Shown here piece after piece: positions 51,130-59,814 of a stretch of 64,000 bases of DNA; within the stretch, counting starts at the first letter, position 1; each line of letters starts with the position of its first letter. The notes below the pieces were generated by a model. The model was given only the letters and a program-made list of their open reading frames with translations. It had not been told where the DNA came from and searched no databases. Source of the stretch: Armatimonadota bacterium. GTDB lineage: Bacteria > Armatimonadota > JAAZEB01. The stretch lies in contig JAAZEM010000069.1 of NCBI GenBank assembly GCA_012512265.1, positions 1-64,000 of the forward strand. Direction: 5' to 3'. The translations under genes were made by a program, and so were the position numbers.

Positions 51130-51204
51130 GGGCTGGGAGGGGGAGCCCCGAAGGAGCTTTGCCGGAAAGCAGCGCGGAGCTTCGAGCTCCGCGCCCGGGG
51201 TGGA
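51130..51204 (+). repeat. Hairpin repeat R, copy R2
   Basis: Matches R1 over about 75 bp (GGGAGGGGGAGCC, GCTTTGCCG, AAAGCAGCGCGGAGC). The stem is GCGCGGAGCT-TCG-AGCTCCGCGC (51172-51194). It lies in the gap between the heparinase-like and sialidase-like genes, tail to tail with R3. Confidence 0.7.
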
Positions 51205-51252
51205 CCAGGCGCCTGGGCGAGCCCCGAGGTACTCGCGAGCGAAAGGAGCGCG

Positions 51253-52401
51253 ATGGCAGAACCACGGCTACGCCTGGCGCGGCACGCCGCGCCGGAGGAG
51301 TGGGCGAAGTACGAGACGGCCCACCGGCAGTTCCAGGGGATTCCCGGGATCGAGCGGATGCCGGATGGCCGGCTGTGGGCCACGTGGTACTCAGGCGGCA
51401 CGGGCGAAGGCCCGGAGAATTTCGTTCTGCTCGTGACGAGCCAGGACGACGGCCTCACCTGGAGCGAGCCACTCGCCGTCGTGGATCCCCCGGGCCACAC
51501 GCGCGCCTTCGACCCGTGCCTCTGGCGCGACCCGCTCGGCCGGCTCTGGTGGTTCTGGGCGGAGAGCGATAGCCCGAAGATGGGCGAGATCATGGATGGC
51601 CGCGGGGGCGTGTGGGCCGCCCGGCTGGAGGGGGAGTCGCCCGAGGAGCTCAAGTTCACCCGCCCGGTCCGGATCGCCAATGGCGTCATGATGAACAAGC
51701 CCACGGTGCTTTCCAACGGCGAGTGGCTCCTCCCGACGGCGGTGTGGGCGTGCTGGCACGTGAAGGCGGAGGATCTGGCCGGGGAGCGCTTCTCGAACGC
51801 TACCGTCTCGACCGATGCCGGGGAGAGCTTCACCCTCCGCGGGGGCGCCGACGTGCCGGATCGCTGCTTTGACGAGCATCTTTTCGTGGAGCTCAACGAT
51901 GGCCGGGTGTGGTGTCTGGTGCGCACCTTCTATGGCATCGGCCAGAGCTTTTCGAGCGACCAGGGGCGGACCTGGACCCCGGGCGAGGACTCCGGGCTGG
52001 GCGGGCCGAACTCGCGCTTCTTCATCCGCCGGCTGGCTTCCGGGCGGCTGCTCCTGGTGAACCACATCGATGTCACCGCAATGGAATCCGGGCAGGCCTG
52101 GCGCGCCGGAAGGTCGTGGCGCCGGCGCTCACACCTGGCCGCGCTCCTCACCGAGGATGAGGGCGCGACCTGGATCGGCCCGCTGCTCCTGGACGAGCGC
52201 GACGGCGTCTCCTATCCCGATGGCGTGCAGGCCGAAGACGGGCGCATCTTTATCATTTACGATCACGATCGCGCCGGGGCGGGGGAGATCCTCCTGGCGT
52301 GCTTCCGCGAAGAGGATATTCTGGCGGGAGCATGTGTGTCGCCCGATGCTTTCTTGCGGCGGTTGGTGAACCGGACCGGAGGCGTGCAAAGCCCTCGGTG
52401 A
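51253..52401 (+). CDS. Sialidase-like (exo-alpha-sialidase superfamily) beta-propeller protein
   Basis: 382 aa, six-bladed propeller by repeat count. Asp-box motifs recur: SQDDGLTWS, STDAGESFT, SSDQGRTWT, TEDEGATWI. FQGIPGIERMPDGRLWATWY is a RIP-like start, and DEHLFVELNDGRVWCLVRT, FFIRRLASGRLLL and YPDGVQAEDGRIFIIYDHDR carry the usual arginine/acidic positions. No signal peptide is visible, so it may be cytoplasmic, acting on imported oligosaccharides. Many such proteins act on other sugars (rhamnose, fucose, arabinose) rather than on sialic acid. GAAAGGAG lies upstream of the ATG at 51253. It is followed at 18 nt by the beta-helix gene. Confidence 0.82.
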   Translation: MAEPRLRLARHAAPEEWAKYETAHRQFQGIPGIERMPDGRLWATWYSGGTGEGPENFVLLVTSQDDGLTWSEPLAVVDPPGHTRAFDPCLWRDPLGRLWWFWAESDSPKMGEIMDGRGGVWAARLEGESPEELKFTRPVRIANGVMMNKPTVLSNGEWLLPTAVWACWHVKAEDLAGERFSNATVSTDAGESFTLRGGADVPDRCFDEHLFVELNDGRVWCLVRTFYGIGQSFSSDQGRTWTPGEDSGLGGPNSRFFIRRLASGRLLLVNHIDVTAMESGQAWRAGRSWRRRSHLAALLTEDEGATWIGPLLLDERDGVSYPDGVQAEDGRIFIIYDHDRAGAGEILLACFREEDILAGACVSPDAFLRRLVNRTGGVQSPR

Positions 52402-52418
52402 GAGTGGGGAGAAGAAGC

Positions 52419-54035
52419 GTGCGAAAGTTCTGGATGGCGTGCCTGGCAGTGCTGCTGGCCTGCGCGGGGGCGTGCCTGGCCGGCGAGGCGAGGCAACCGC
52501 GGACGCTCTACGTCAACAACGTCACGGGGAGCGACCGCTTTGATGGGTTGAGGCCCGATCCCGCTGGCGACGGCGTGAGCGGGCCGTTCGCGAGCATCGC
52601 GAAGGCGTTTGCCTCGGTGGAGACGTCGGACCGGATTGAGATTGCCAACACGGGGAAGCCCTACGCGGGCGGCAACACCCTCGTCAAGGCGGGCGGCACG
52701 GCGACGCAACCGCTCGTCATCAACGGCAACGGCGCGGTGATCTCCGGGCTGGGCCGCGTGCCGAAAGAGAAGTGGTCGGTCGTGCGCCAGGGGATCGTGG
52801 CGACCGAGTTCTGGCCGATGTCGAACCTGTTGAAGGGCTACCGCCCGATTCAGCACTGGATCGGGAGCCCGCAGATCTGGTGGCTGGATGGCCGGCCGGC
52901 GCCAAACTGCACGAGCGAGGATGAGCTTCTGCGTACCGAGGGCGGCTTCTACTGGAACAAGCCCCGGCGCCAGGTGTGGGTACACCTGCCTGCCGGCAAG
53001 ACGCTCGATGACGTGGAGATCCTCATCCCGGTGCATGGCACCTGCATCTGCATCAACACCGATTTCGTGGTGGTCCGTGACCTGCGCGCCATCTTTTCGT
53101 GGAACGACGGCTTCGACACGCACGGCACGGGCAAGCATATCGTCTTCCAGCGGTGCATTGCCACGGACAACTGCGGCCAGGGTTTTTCGGTCCACGACAC
53201 GAACGTGGCGCTCTACGAAGAGTGCCTGGCGGAACGGAACGCGAGCTCCGGCTCGTGCGACGTGAATGAGTGCCACTCCTACTACCGCCGGTGCGTCTTC
53301 GTGAACAACACTTTTGAGGCCGGGGTGTACGGCCACGACCAGTCGCAGCACACCTACGAGGATTGTCTTATCCTGGGCAACACGCCGTTCGAGCAGGTGT
53401 GGCAGCGCGGCTTCTCACGGATGAACTTCATCAACTGCGTCATCCGCGGGAACTCGGAGCGCTCTACCGGGCTCATCTCCGCGGCGCACGGCGCCCTCCA
53501 CTTCCGCGAGTGCACCCTGGCCGACGCCGCCTATGTCTGCCGCCTAACGGACGCAGAGACCGCCTCACTTTCGATCACCCACTCCATCCTGGCGCGGTGC
53601 AAGGAGCCGTTCCTGACGCTGCCGAACTCCAAGCCGCGGGTGATCCTCCGCGACAACATCTACCACGATGGCCCGGGCGTGCAGGTGGGCGACCGTGTCT
53701 TCGGGCCGGAGGCGTGGGAGGACTACCAGAAGAGCACGGGGCTGGACGCGGGCTCGGTGTGGCGCGACCCGGGCCTGGGTGGGGTGTTTGCCCTCCAGCT
53801 GTTGCCGGGCTCGCCGGTGCTTGCCCTCCGCGGGCAGCGGCCGCCCCAGCGCATCGGTGCCGTGCTCCCGCCCTCCGTGTGGGAGCTGTATGCCCGAACC
53901 CGGAATGAGGTGGCCACCCCCGCGGGGATCGTGAAGCGGCCGGCGGCGCGCTCGGCCGTGCCGGCACCCCTTCGGATGGGATCGGCGAGAGGATGGGAGC
54001 CCCACGTCGTTGGGCTGCTTGGAAGGAGCACCTGA
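52419..54035 (+). CDS. Secreted right-handed parallel beta-helix protein
   Basis: 538 aa from GTG 52419 (GGGGAGAAG upstream; the ORF track's 52299 start lies in the preceding gene). VRKFWMACLAVLLACAGACL is the signal peptide (a lipobox-like LLAC is possible). TLYVNNVTGSDRFDGLRPDP with GPFASIAKAFASV is the classic start of parallel beta-helix enzymes; the middle has Cys/Asn-rich helix rungs (GKHIVFQRCIATDNCGQGFS; YEDCLILGNTPFEQV). It could be a polysaccharide lyase or hydrolase or a sugar-binding protein; catalytic residues cannot be assigned. The stop overlaps the next ATG (TGATG), so the two are translationally coupled. Confidence 0.82.
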   Translation: MRKFWMACLAVLLACAGACLAGEARQPRTLYVNNVTGSDRFDGLRPDPAGDGVSGPFASIAKAFASVETSDRIEIANTGKPYAGGNTLVKAGGTATQPLVINGNGAVISGLGRVPKEKWSVVRQGIVATEFWPMSNLLKGYRPIQHWIGSPQIWWLDGRPAPNCTSEDELLRTEGGFYWNKPRRQVWVHLPAGKTLDDVEILIPVHGTCICINTDFVVVRDLRAIFSWNDGFDTHGTGKHIVFQRCIATDNCGQGFSVHDTNVALYEECLAERNASSGSCDVNECHSYYRRCVFVNNTFEAGVYGHDQSQHTYEDCLILGNTPFEQVWQRGFSRMNFINCVIRGNSERSTGLISAAHGALHFRECTLADAAYVCRLTDAETASLSITHSILARCKEPFLTLPNSKPRVILRDNIYHDGPGVQVGDRVFGPEAWEDYQKSTGLDAGSVWRDPGLGGVFALQLLPGSPVLALRGQRPPQRIGAVLPPSVWELYARTRNEVATPAGIVKRPAARSAVPAPLRMGSARGWEPHVVGLLGRST

Positions 54036-54913
54036 TGAAGATTGGTGTCAGTTCTTACAGCTACATCCGCCTGACGCGGGCGGGAGAGATGACGCTGAAA
54101 GAGACGATTGCCAAGGCGAAGGAGCAGGGTTTTGATGTGATCGAGATCCTCGGGCTTAGCTCGCAGGCGCCCGATTGCTCCGACCCGGAGAAGCTCGCGG
54201 AGGAACTGCGTGAAGAGGCCGCGCGCTGCGATATCGAGATCGCCGCCTACACCGTGGCCGCCGATCTCCTCCGCGGGTGCGACGGCAACTTCGAGAAGGA
54301 GGTCGCGCGAATCCAGCGCGAGATTGATCTCGCCGCCATCATGGGCGCGCCGTGCGTCCGCCACGACGCGAGTGCCGGCTTCCCCCCGGAGCACGTGGGC
54401 CCGAAGAGCTTTGACGCGGCACTCCCCCGCCTGGCCGAGGGCTGCCGCATCCTCACCGAATACGCCGCGGCTAAGGGGATCAAGACGACGGTTGAAAACC
54501 ACGGGCGCTTCTGCCAGGACAGCCGGCGCGTGGAGAAGCTGGTTACCGCGGTCAACCACCCGAACTTCGGCGTGCTGATCGACATCGGCAACTTCATCTG
54601 CGTCGATGAGGACCCGCGTGTCGCCGTGGGCCGGTTGATCCCCTACGCGTTCCACTGCCACGCCAAGGATTTCCACCTGAAACCGGGCACGCTCCCCTAC
54701 CCGGGCAAGCCGTGGGGCGTGACGCGAGGTGGTAACTACTACCGCGGCGCGATCATCGGTCACGGCGACGTGCCGCTGCTCCCCTGCCTCCGCGTGATGA
54801 AGCGAGCTGGCTATTCTGGCGTCCTCTCCATCGAGTTCGAGGGGATGGAGGATGTTCTGACCGCACTCGAGCTTGGCCAGGCGAACCTCCGGCAGCTGGT
54901 CGAGATGGCGTGA
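54035..54913 (+). CDS. Sugar phosphate isomerase/epimerase-like TIM-barrel protein
   Basis: 292 aa, AP-endonuclease-2/xylose-isomerase-like fold. MKIGVSSYSYIRLTRAGEMT opens the barrel; KGIKTTVENHGRFCQDSRRV has the metal-binding Glu, NFGVLIDIGNFICVDEDPRV the Asp/Asn, YAFHCHAKDFHLKPG the His-x-His and Asp, and VLSIEFEGMEDVLTAL the final Glu. It likely interconverts keto and aldo sugars or their acids. It starts by TGATG with GGAAGGAG, coupled to the beta-helix gene. A close paralogue lies at 63315 with near-identical starts. Confidence 0.9.
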   Translation: MKIGVSSYSYIRLTRAGEMTLKETIAKAKEQGFDVIEILGLSSQAPDCSDPEKLAEELREEAARCDIEIAAYTVAADLLRGCDGNFEKEVARIQREIDLAAIMGAPCVRHDASAGFPPEHVGPKSFDAALPRLAEGCRILTEYAAAKGIKTTVENHGRFCQDSRRVEKLVTAVNHPNFGVLIDIGNFICVDEDPRVAVGRLIPYAFHCHAKDFHLKPGTLPYPGKPWGVTRGGNYYRGAIIGHGDVPLLPCLRVMKRAGYSGVLSIEFEGMEDVLTALELGQANLRQLVEMA

Positions 54914-54919
54914 CGATTT

Positions 54920-54959
54920 GCCGGGCGCTGGCTGCTTTCCGGGAAGAGCGGCGCCCGGC
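54920..54959 (+). other. Terminator-like GC hairpin without T tract
   Basis: GCCGGGCGC (54920-54928) pairs perfectly with GCGCCCGGC (54951-54959), 7 bp after the isomerase stop, with a 22-nt loop. No run of T follows, so it may act with Rho or only stabilise the transcript end. Confidence 0.35.
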
Positions 54960-55015
54960 TTCCCGCCTGGCATGTGCCCGGCGGGACCGAGAGATCCCGG
55001 TAGAGAGAGCCAGAG

Positions 55016-56650
55016 ATGGCCAGCGTGAAGCAGCGAATCCTCCAGGTGATGGCGGAGGGCGTCACCGACAGGTTACCTCAGTTCGATCCGGCCACCGGCC
55101 GGTTTCTCCAGGAGCCGGATGGCCCGCCGGCGCCCGGCGCCCGGCCCGACGAGATCGGCTGGTGCGTCATCAACCAGGATATCATCTATCCCCTCGCGGT
55201 GCTCTACACCACCCCCGGCACCTCGTTCTATGGCGACCGGCGGATCCTGGAGATGGTTCAGCGCGGCGGAGACGCGATTCGCGACTTCCAATACCCCGAC
55301 GGGCAGGTCGAGTTCCTGAAAATAGATGGCAGCCGCTGGGGCCCAACGTACATGGCCTGGACCAATTACGCCTGGCTAGAGACCTACGCGCTCCTGCGCG
55401 ACGAGCTGGGCGAGGAGCGGCGGAAGCGTTGGGAAGAAGGGCTCACTCTCGCCCACGACGGCCAGGCGCGCGAGATCAGTAACCTCCATGTCCACAACAT
55501 CCCCTGTTGGAAGGGGATGAGCTGCTACCGCGCCGGGGAGCTCTTCGGGCGCCCGGACTGGCAGGACGCGGGCACGGCGATGATCCAGGCTGTCGTTGCC
55601 GCGCAGCAGCCGGGCGGGTATTGGGCGGAGCACGGCGGCCCCAGCACGCTCTACAACTACGTCTACGTGCACGGCCTGGGGCTCTACTACCGGTTCACGG
55701 GCGACGAGCGCGTCCTGCCTGCCCTGGAGGCCGCCACCGATTTCCACCAGGCGTTCCTCTACCCGGGTGGCGCGCTCGTGGAGACGGTGGACGGGCGCGT
55801 CAGCTACCATGATCGCATCATGCTCATGGGCTGGGTGGGCTTCTCCGCCTGCCCGCAAGGCCGGCGCCTAGTGCGCTATCTGGCGGAGCATCTGGACGCG
55901 AAGCGCGACCTGCACAGCTATCAGGGGGGAGCGATTGCCAGCAGTGCGCAGCACCTGATCGAAGGGGAGGAAGCGCCCATCTGGCTCGACCGGCCATCGT
56001 TCCACGAGGCGTATCGCGATTGGGCGCTTGTTTGCCGCGAGGGCCCGTGGTTTGCCTGTCTCAGCGCCTTCACCTGCCCGCCCGTGGCCAGCCGCTGGGG
56101 GCAGGATCGCCAGGCGTTCCTGTCGCTGCATCACGATGAAAGGGGCCTGCTCCTCGGCGGTGGCAACTCCAAAGACCAGGCCGAATGGTCGAGCTTCGTA
56201 GCGAGTGGGCGGCTGATGCCCGATCGGGGCGAGCTTTTGCCCGAGGGCGACGGGATCGCGCTCACCTACGGCGCGGTTCGCTGTCTCTTGCGAATCCGGA
56301 TGGATGGCACGCGAGTGATCCTGACGGGAGAGGCCGAGGGCGGGCCTGCGCTGCAGCAGTTCATCGTGCAGGCGCGACCGGGCGACACCGTGACCTCGGC
56401 CACGGGGCGCGTGGCGACCCTGGAGGCTGGCACGGCGCTCCAGTGGGGCCCGGCGGAGCTGGGCGCGTGGATCGAGGTGAGCGGCACGCGGATCGCGGTG
56501 CCCCAGGGTGCTACCTTCCGCTGGCCGACCGCCGCGTTCAACCCCTACGCGGCCGATGGCGCCGCGCCCTTCGGAGCGGAACGCGGCGTTCTCTCCGCGC
56601 GTATTGATGGCCGGCCCATCCAGTGGGAGATCACGGCGCAGAGCCGGTGA
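55016..56650 (+). CDS. Uncharacterised alpha/alpha-barrel protein with beta-sandwich C-terminus
   Basis: 544 aa, no signal peptide. Residues about 40-350 alternate helices with conserved aromatic/acidic turns (WGPTYMAWTNYAWLETYALL; NLHVHNIPCWKGMSCYRAGE; YNYVYVHGLGLYYRFTGDER), like alpha/alpha-toroid enzymes such as polysaccharide lyases or AGE/GH88-type enzymes. Residues about 360-540 are beta-rich (LSLHHDERGLLLGGGNSKDQ; GTALQWGPAELGAWIEVSGT), the arrangement of heparinase-like lyases, so an intracellular oligosaccharide lyase is a fair guess. I cannot name the family. GAGAGAGCCAGAG precedes the ATG and the next gene follows at 13 nt in the same direction. Confidence 0.75.
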   Translation: MASVKQRILQVMAEGVTDRLPQFDPATGRFLQEPDGPPAPGARPDEIGWCVINQDIIYPLAVLYTTPGTSFYGDRRILEMVQRGGDAIRDFQYPDGQVEFLKIDGSRWGPTYMAWTNYAWLETYALLRDELGEERRKRWEEGLTLAHDGQAREISNLHVHNIPCWKGMSCYRAGELFGRPDWQDAGTAMIQAVVAAQQPGGYWAEHGGPSTLYNYVYVHGLGLYYRFTGDERVLPALEAATDFHQAFLYPGGALVETVDGRVSYHDRIMLMGWVGFSACPQGRRLVRYLAEHLDAKRDLHSYQGGAIASSAQHLIEGEEAPIWLDRPSFHEAYRDWALVCREGPWFACLSAFTCPPVASRWGQDRQAFLSLHHDERGLLLGGGNSKDQAEWSSFVASGRLMPDRGELLPEGDGIALTYGAVRCLLRIRMDGTRVILTGEAEGGPALQQFIVQARPGDTVTSATGRVATLEAGTALQWGPAELGAWIEVSGTRIAVPQGATFRWPTAAFNPYAADGAAPFGAERGVLSARIDGRPIQWEITAQSR

Positions 56651-56663
56651 GGAGGAGGTCAAG

Positions 56664-57491
56664 GTGAAGAAACGGTTGGCATTGGTCGGCGCGCACCCGG
56701 ATGACTGTGATATCCTCGGCAGCGGCCTGGCCATGAGATACCGCGAGCTGGATTGGGACGTGATGTTCGTCTCCATGGCGAACGGCGATTGCGGCCACCA
56801 CGAGATGCCTCGCCAGGAGCTGGCAGCGCGGCGCAAGCGTGAGACCGAGGCCGTCGCCGACATGCTCGGCATCGAATACGTGGTGCTGGATACCTCCGAT
56901 TGCGAGGTCTTCCCGACGCTGGAGCAGCGCTGGACCTTGCTCCGGGTGTTGCGCCGCTTCGAGCCGGACCTGGTGGTGACGCACCACGCCACCGATTACC
57001 ACCCGGACCATCGCTACACGAGCCAGCTGGTGGGCGACGTCTCCTACTTGCTGAAAGTGCCCCACTGCTGCCCGGATGTGCCCGCGCTACGCAAGGATAC
57101 CGTCCACGCCTTCTTCCACGCCTGGCGCGACACGGCGCGGCCGGACAGTTTCTGCGTGGCGATCGATATCGATGACCTCTGGCAGCGCAAGGTGGAGGTG
57201 ATCGCGAAGCACGAGTCGCAGATGTTCGAGTGGCTGCCGTGGGTGGATGGCCAGGATATGAGCCTGATCCCGCCGCCCGAGGACGCGGAGGGGCGGCTGC
57301 GATACGTTGATGAGCGGCGTGGCCCGCGCGCAGAGCGGATTGCCGATCTCTACCGCGAGCGGCTGTGCGAGTTGTATGGCCCTTCTCGCGGCAAGGAGAT
57401 CCGCAAGGCAGAAGCCTATGTTGCCGCGCCGTTCCCGACCTCACTCAGCGAGGAGAACTACCGGGAGCTCTTCCCGTTCTTCGGGGGTTGA
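56664..57491 (+). CDS. PIG-L/LmbE-family deacetylase
   Basis: 275 aa from GTG 56664 (AGGAGG 5 nt upstream); the earlier ORF-track start lies in the previous gene. KKRLALVGAHPDDCDILGSG contains the AHPDD zinc/catalytic motif; ATDYHPDHRYTSQLVGDVSY gives the second zinc His (HPDH). PIG-L enzymes remove N-acetyl groups from amino sugars such as GlcNAc derivatives. It is followed one base later by a Gfo/Idh/MocA gene, so the deacetylase and oxidoreductase are probably in one pathway. Confidence 0.92.
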   Translation: MKKRLALVGAHPDDCDILGSGLAMRYRELDWDVMFVSMANGDCGHHEMPRQELAARRKRETEAVADMLGIEYVVLDTSDCEVFPTLEQRWTLLRVLRRFEPDLVVTHHATDYHPDHRYTSQLVGDVSYLLKVPHCCPDVPALRKDTVHAFFHAWRDTARPDSFCVAIDIDDLWQRKVEVIAKHESQMFEWLPWVDGQDMSLIPPPEDAEGRLRYVDERRGPRAERIADLYRERLCELYGPSRGKEIRKAEAYVAAPFPTSLSEENYRELFPFFGG

Positions 57492-57492
57492 G

Positions 57493-58500
57493 ATGAAAGA
57501 GAAAACGCTACGAGTCGGCCTGATCGGCTGCGGGATGATCACCCAGCGCAGCCATGCCCCGAGCTTTGCTCAAGTTCGGGACCTTCAGATTACGGCGCTG
57601 TGCGACCCGATCCCGGAGAGGATGGCCACGGTGCGTGACGCGCACGCTCCGGATGCCGCCCTCTTCGCGAACTATGAGGAGCTGCTCGCGTCCGGGCTGG
57701 TCGACGCGGTCACCGTGGCCACGCCGGTCCACCTGCACGGGCCGGTGACAATCGCGGCGCTCAAGGCGGGATGCCACGTGCTGTGCGAGAAGCCGATGGC
57801 GATGTCGCGCGGCGAGGCCGCCGAGATGGTGGACGCCGCGCGCGCGGCGGGGAAGATCCTCCAGATCAACCTCTCGCGCCGCTACGATCCGTTCTACCAG
57901 ATGATCGCGCAGCTGATTGCTGACGGCCGGATCGGCGAGCCGCGGCACATTCGCGCGAGCCGTGTGCATACCACCGCGCCCGATCAGGGGTGGTCGCCGG
58001 GCGCCCGGTGGTTCGTCACCAAGGCGCAGGGCGGCGGTATCGTGGGCGATATCGGCGTGCATGTGGGCGACATGATGCAGTGGTACATGGGGCCGGTCGA
58101 GAGCGTGAGCGCGCACACCGCAACGATTCGCCCCGATATCGACGTGGTCGACAACGCCACGGCGCTCTTCCGCTTCCGTGGCGGCACCACCGGCGTGCTG
58201 GAGCTGAGCTGGACCAGCCCGGTCAACCGGATGTGCTTCGAGATCCAGGGCACCGAGGGGGTGCTTCTGGCCACGACTCAGAAAGAACCCGTGCGGATCT
58301 TGCGGCGTGACGGCACCACCGAGGAGTACGGGCCGGATCAGTTCCCACAGGGGGTGCGTAACAGCTTTGAGTGTTTCGCGGATGCCATCCGCGGCACCGC
58401 CCCCACGCCCGGTCCCGGAGAGATCGGCCTCTCCATCCAGGCGGTGCTCGACGCGATCCTCGAGTCCGGCGCCGAGGGCGGCGCCCCGGTGCGCGTGTAG
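57493..58500 (+). CDS. Gfo/Idh/MocA-family oxidoreductase
   Basis: 335 aa from ATG 57493. TLRVGLIGCGMITQRSHAPS is the NAD-binding start; VDAVTVATPVHLHGPVTIAA and CHVLCEKPMAMSRGEAAEMV show the canonical EKP; GGGIVGDIGVHVGDMMQWYM carries the Gly-x-x-x-Asp-x-x-x-His catalytic segment, so it looks active. It is co-transcribed with the PIG-L deacetylase and followed by a terminator, closing the unit that began at 55016. It is a likely oxidoreductase for a deacetylated amino sugar or related sugar. Confidence 0.92.
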   Translation: MKEKTLRVGLIGCGMITQRSHAPSFAQVRDLQITALCDPIPERMATVRDAHAPDAALFANYEELLASGLVDAVTVATPVHLHGPVTIAALKAGCHVLCEKPMAMSRGEAAEMVDAARAAGKILQINLSRRYDPFYQMIAQLIADGRIGEPRHIRASRVHTTAPDQGWSPGARWFVTKAQGGGIVGDIGVHVGDMMQWYMGPVESVSAHTATIRPDIDVVDNATALFRFRGGTTGVLELSWTSPVNRMCFEIQGTEGVLLATTQKEPVRILRRDGTTEEYGPDQFPQGVRNSFECFADAIRGTAPTPGPGEIGLSIQAVLDAILESGAEGGAPVRV

Positions 58501-58510
58501 AGACTCTGGA

Positions 58511-58548
58511 AGCCGGTCCGGCGCTTTCGGCCGGGCCGGCTTTCTTTA
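58511..58548 (+). terminator. Rho-independent terminator after the 55016-58500 unit
   Basis: AGCCGGTCCGGC (58511-58522) pairs with GCCGGGCCGGCT (58530-58541), one T-G wobble, loop GCTTTCG, followed by TTCTTTA. It separates convergent genes. Confidence 0.82.
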
Positions 58549-58573
58549 CTCCGGGCGGGGTTGCCCCCACGCG

Positions 58574-59773
58574 TCAGGCGTTGCCGGCCTCTTGCGAGGC
58601 CAGGATCTCGTCCAGGATCCGCCAGCAACGGAAGAGCCCGCGCGGCACGTGGAAGCAGCCTTTCCACTTGCCACCCTTCAGGTTGAGGAGCACCTCGCCG
58701 CGCCGGTTGAGATAGCCCCACCACTCGCCATACTCCGGGTCGGGGAAGTGTGACCAGGCGTAGGCGTGCACGCGGTCATACCACTCGGCCAGGCTCTGGC
58801 GCCGGGTGAGGTGCCAGCCGAGGAGCAAGCCGACGAGCGTCTCCATGTGTACCCACCACAGCTTCTGGTCCCACTCGAGCTGCTGGGGCGGCTTGCCAAG
58901 CGCGTCCATGAAGTAAAAGATCCCCTCGTACTCCGGATCCCAGCCGAACTGGAGCTGCGCCTCCAGGGCATCGGCGGCGCGCTCGACGAGGGTGTGCTCG
59001 CCCAGCTGGTGGGCGGCATCCATCACGAACCACATCGCCTCGATGCCGTGGCCCGGGTTGATCAGCCGGCCGTCGAAGGTGTCCGGGTGGCTGCCGTCGG
59101 GGGCGATATGCTCGTAGACGAGGAGGGTGTCGGGGTCGACGAAGTCGTCCATCACGCGCGCCAGATTCTCGCGGATCACGTCGGCCACCGGATAGTCGGG
59201 GAGCGCTCCGCCGAGCTCCAGCGCCAGGTTGATCGTGATCATCGGGAGGACCATGGAGCGCATGGGACGGCTACCGGGCACCAGCTTGTTGTACTGGCCT
59301 TTTGGGTTCTCCCAGCGCGCGAGGATCCGCTCGAAGGTGCGCGTGGCGAGTTGCGTCGCCCACTCCTCGCCGCTGGCGCGCCCGAACTCGGCGAACGCCA
59401 TGGCGGCAAAGCAGTCGGAGAAGATGTTGTAGGGCTGGACGAGTGGCGTGCCGCGACGGTCGAGCGCGAAGTAGAAGTCGCCGTTGGCGTCATGACCGTG
59501 GTCGGCGAGGAAGCGCGCGCCGAGCGCCGCGATCTCCAGGAACTCGGGCCGTGGCTCCAGGGCGTTGTAGAACTTCGAGAACATCCACACCTGGCGCGCC
59601 TGCAGCCAGACAAACTTGTCGGTATCGAAAACGCGGCCGTCGCGCTCCAGGCAGGTGAAGTAGCCGCCGCACTCGCGGTCGGGCGAATGGCGCAGCCAGA
59701 AGGGGATCACGTCTTCCAGCAGCGCCTTGGCATATTGATCGCGCAGCGCGCGTGGGTTCTCCAGCAGCATCAT
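58574..59773 (-). CDS. AGE-family N-acylglucosamine 2-epimerase / cellobiose epimerase-like
   Basis: 399 aa from ATG 59773 (GGAGAGGAAAG upstream); the ORF track's longer start at 60547 is in another gene's shadow. It is an (alpha/alpha)6 barrel: LRDQYAKALLEDVIPFWLRH, GRVFDTDKFVWLQARQVWMF, GRLINPGHGIEAMWFVMDAA, KLWWVHMETLVGLLLGWHLT and KGCFHVPRGLFRCWRILDEI, which supply the Arg, the two catalytic His (GHGIE and WVHMET) and the aromatic pocket. It epimerises N-acyl-D-glucosamine/mannosamine or mannose/glucose units. In this neighbourhood it would convert GlcNAc- or ManNAc-type sugars for catabolism. Confidence 0.93.
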   Translation of the reverse strand: MMLLENPRALRDQYAKALLEDVIPFWLRHSPDRECGGYFTCLERDGRVFDTDKFVWLQARQVWMFSKFYNALEPRPEFLEIAALGARFLADHGHDANGDFYFALDRRGTPLVQPYNIFSDCFAAMAFAEFGRASGEEWATQLATRTFERILARWENPKGQYNKLVPGSRPMRSMVLPMITINLALELGGALPDYPVADVIRENLARVMDDFVDPDTLLVYEHIAPDGSHPDTFDGRLINPGHGIEAMWFVMDAAHQLGEHTLVERAADALEAQLQFGWDPEYEGIFYFMDALGKPPQQLEWDQKLWWVHMETLVGLLLGWHLTRRQSLAEWYDRVHAYAWSHFPDPEYGEWWGYLNRRGEVLLNLKGGKWKGCFHVPRGLFRCWRILDEILASQEAGNA

Positions 59774-59814
59774 TCTTTCCTCTCCGGTCCGGGGCTGGCG
59801 TGCTCCTCTCGGGC

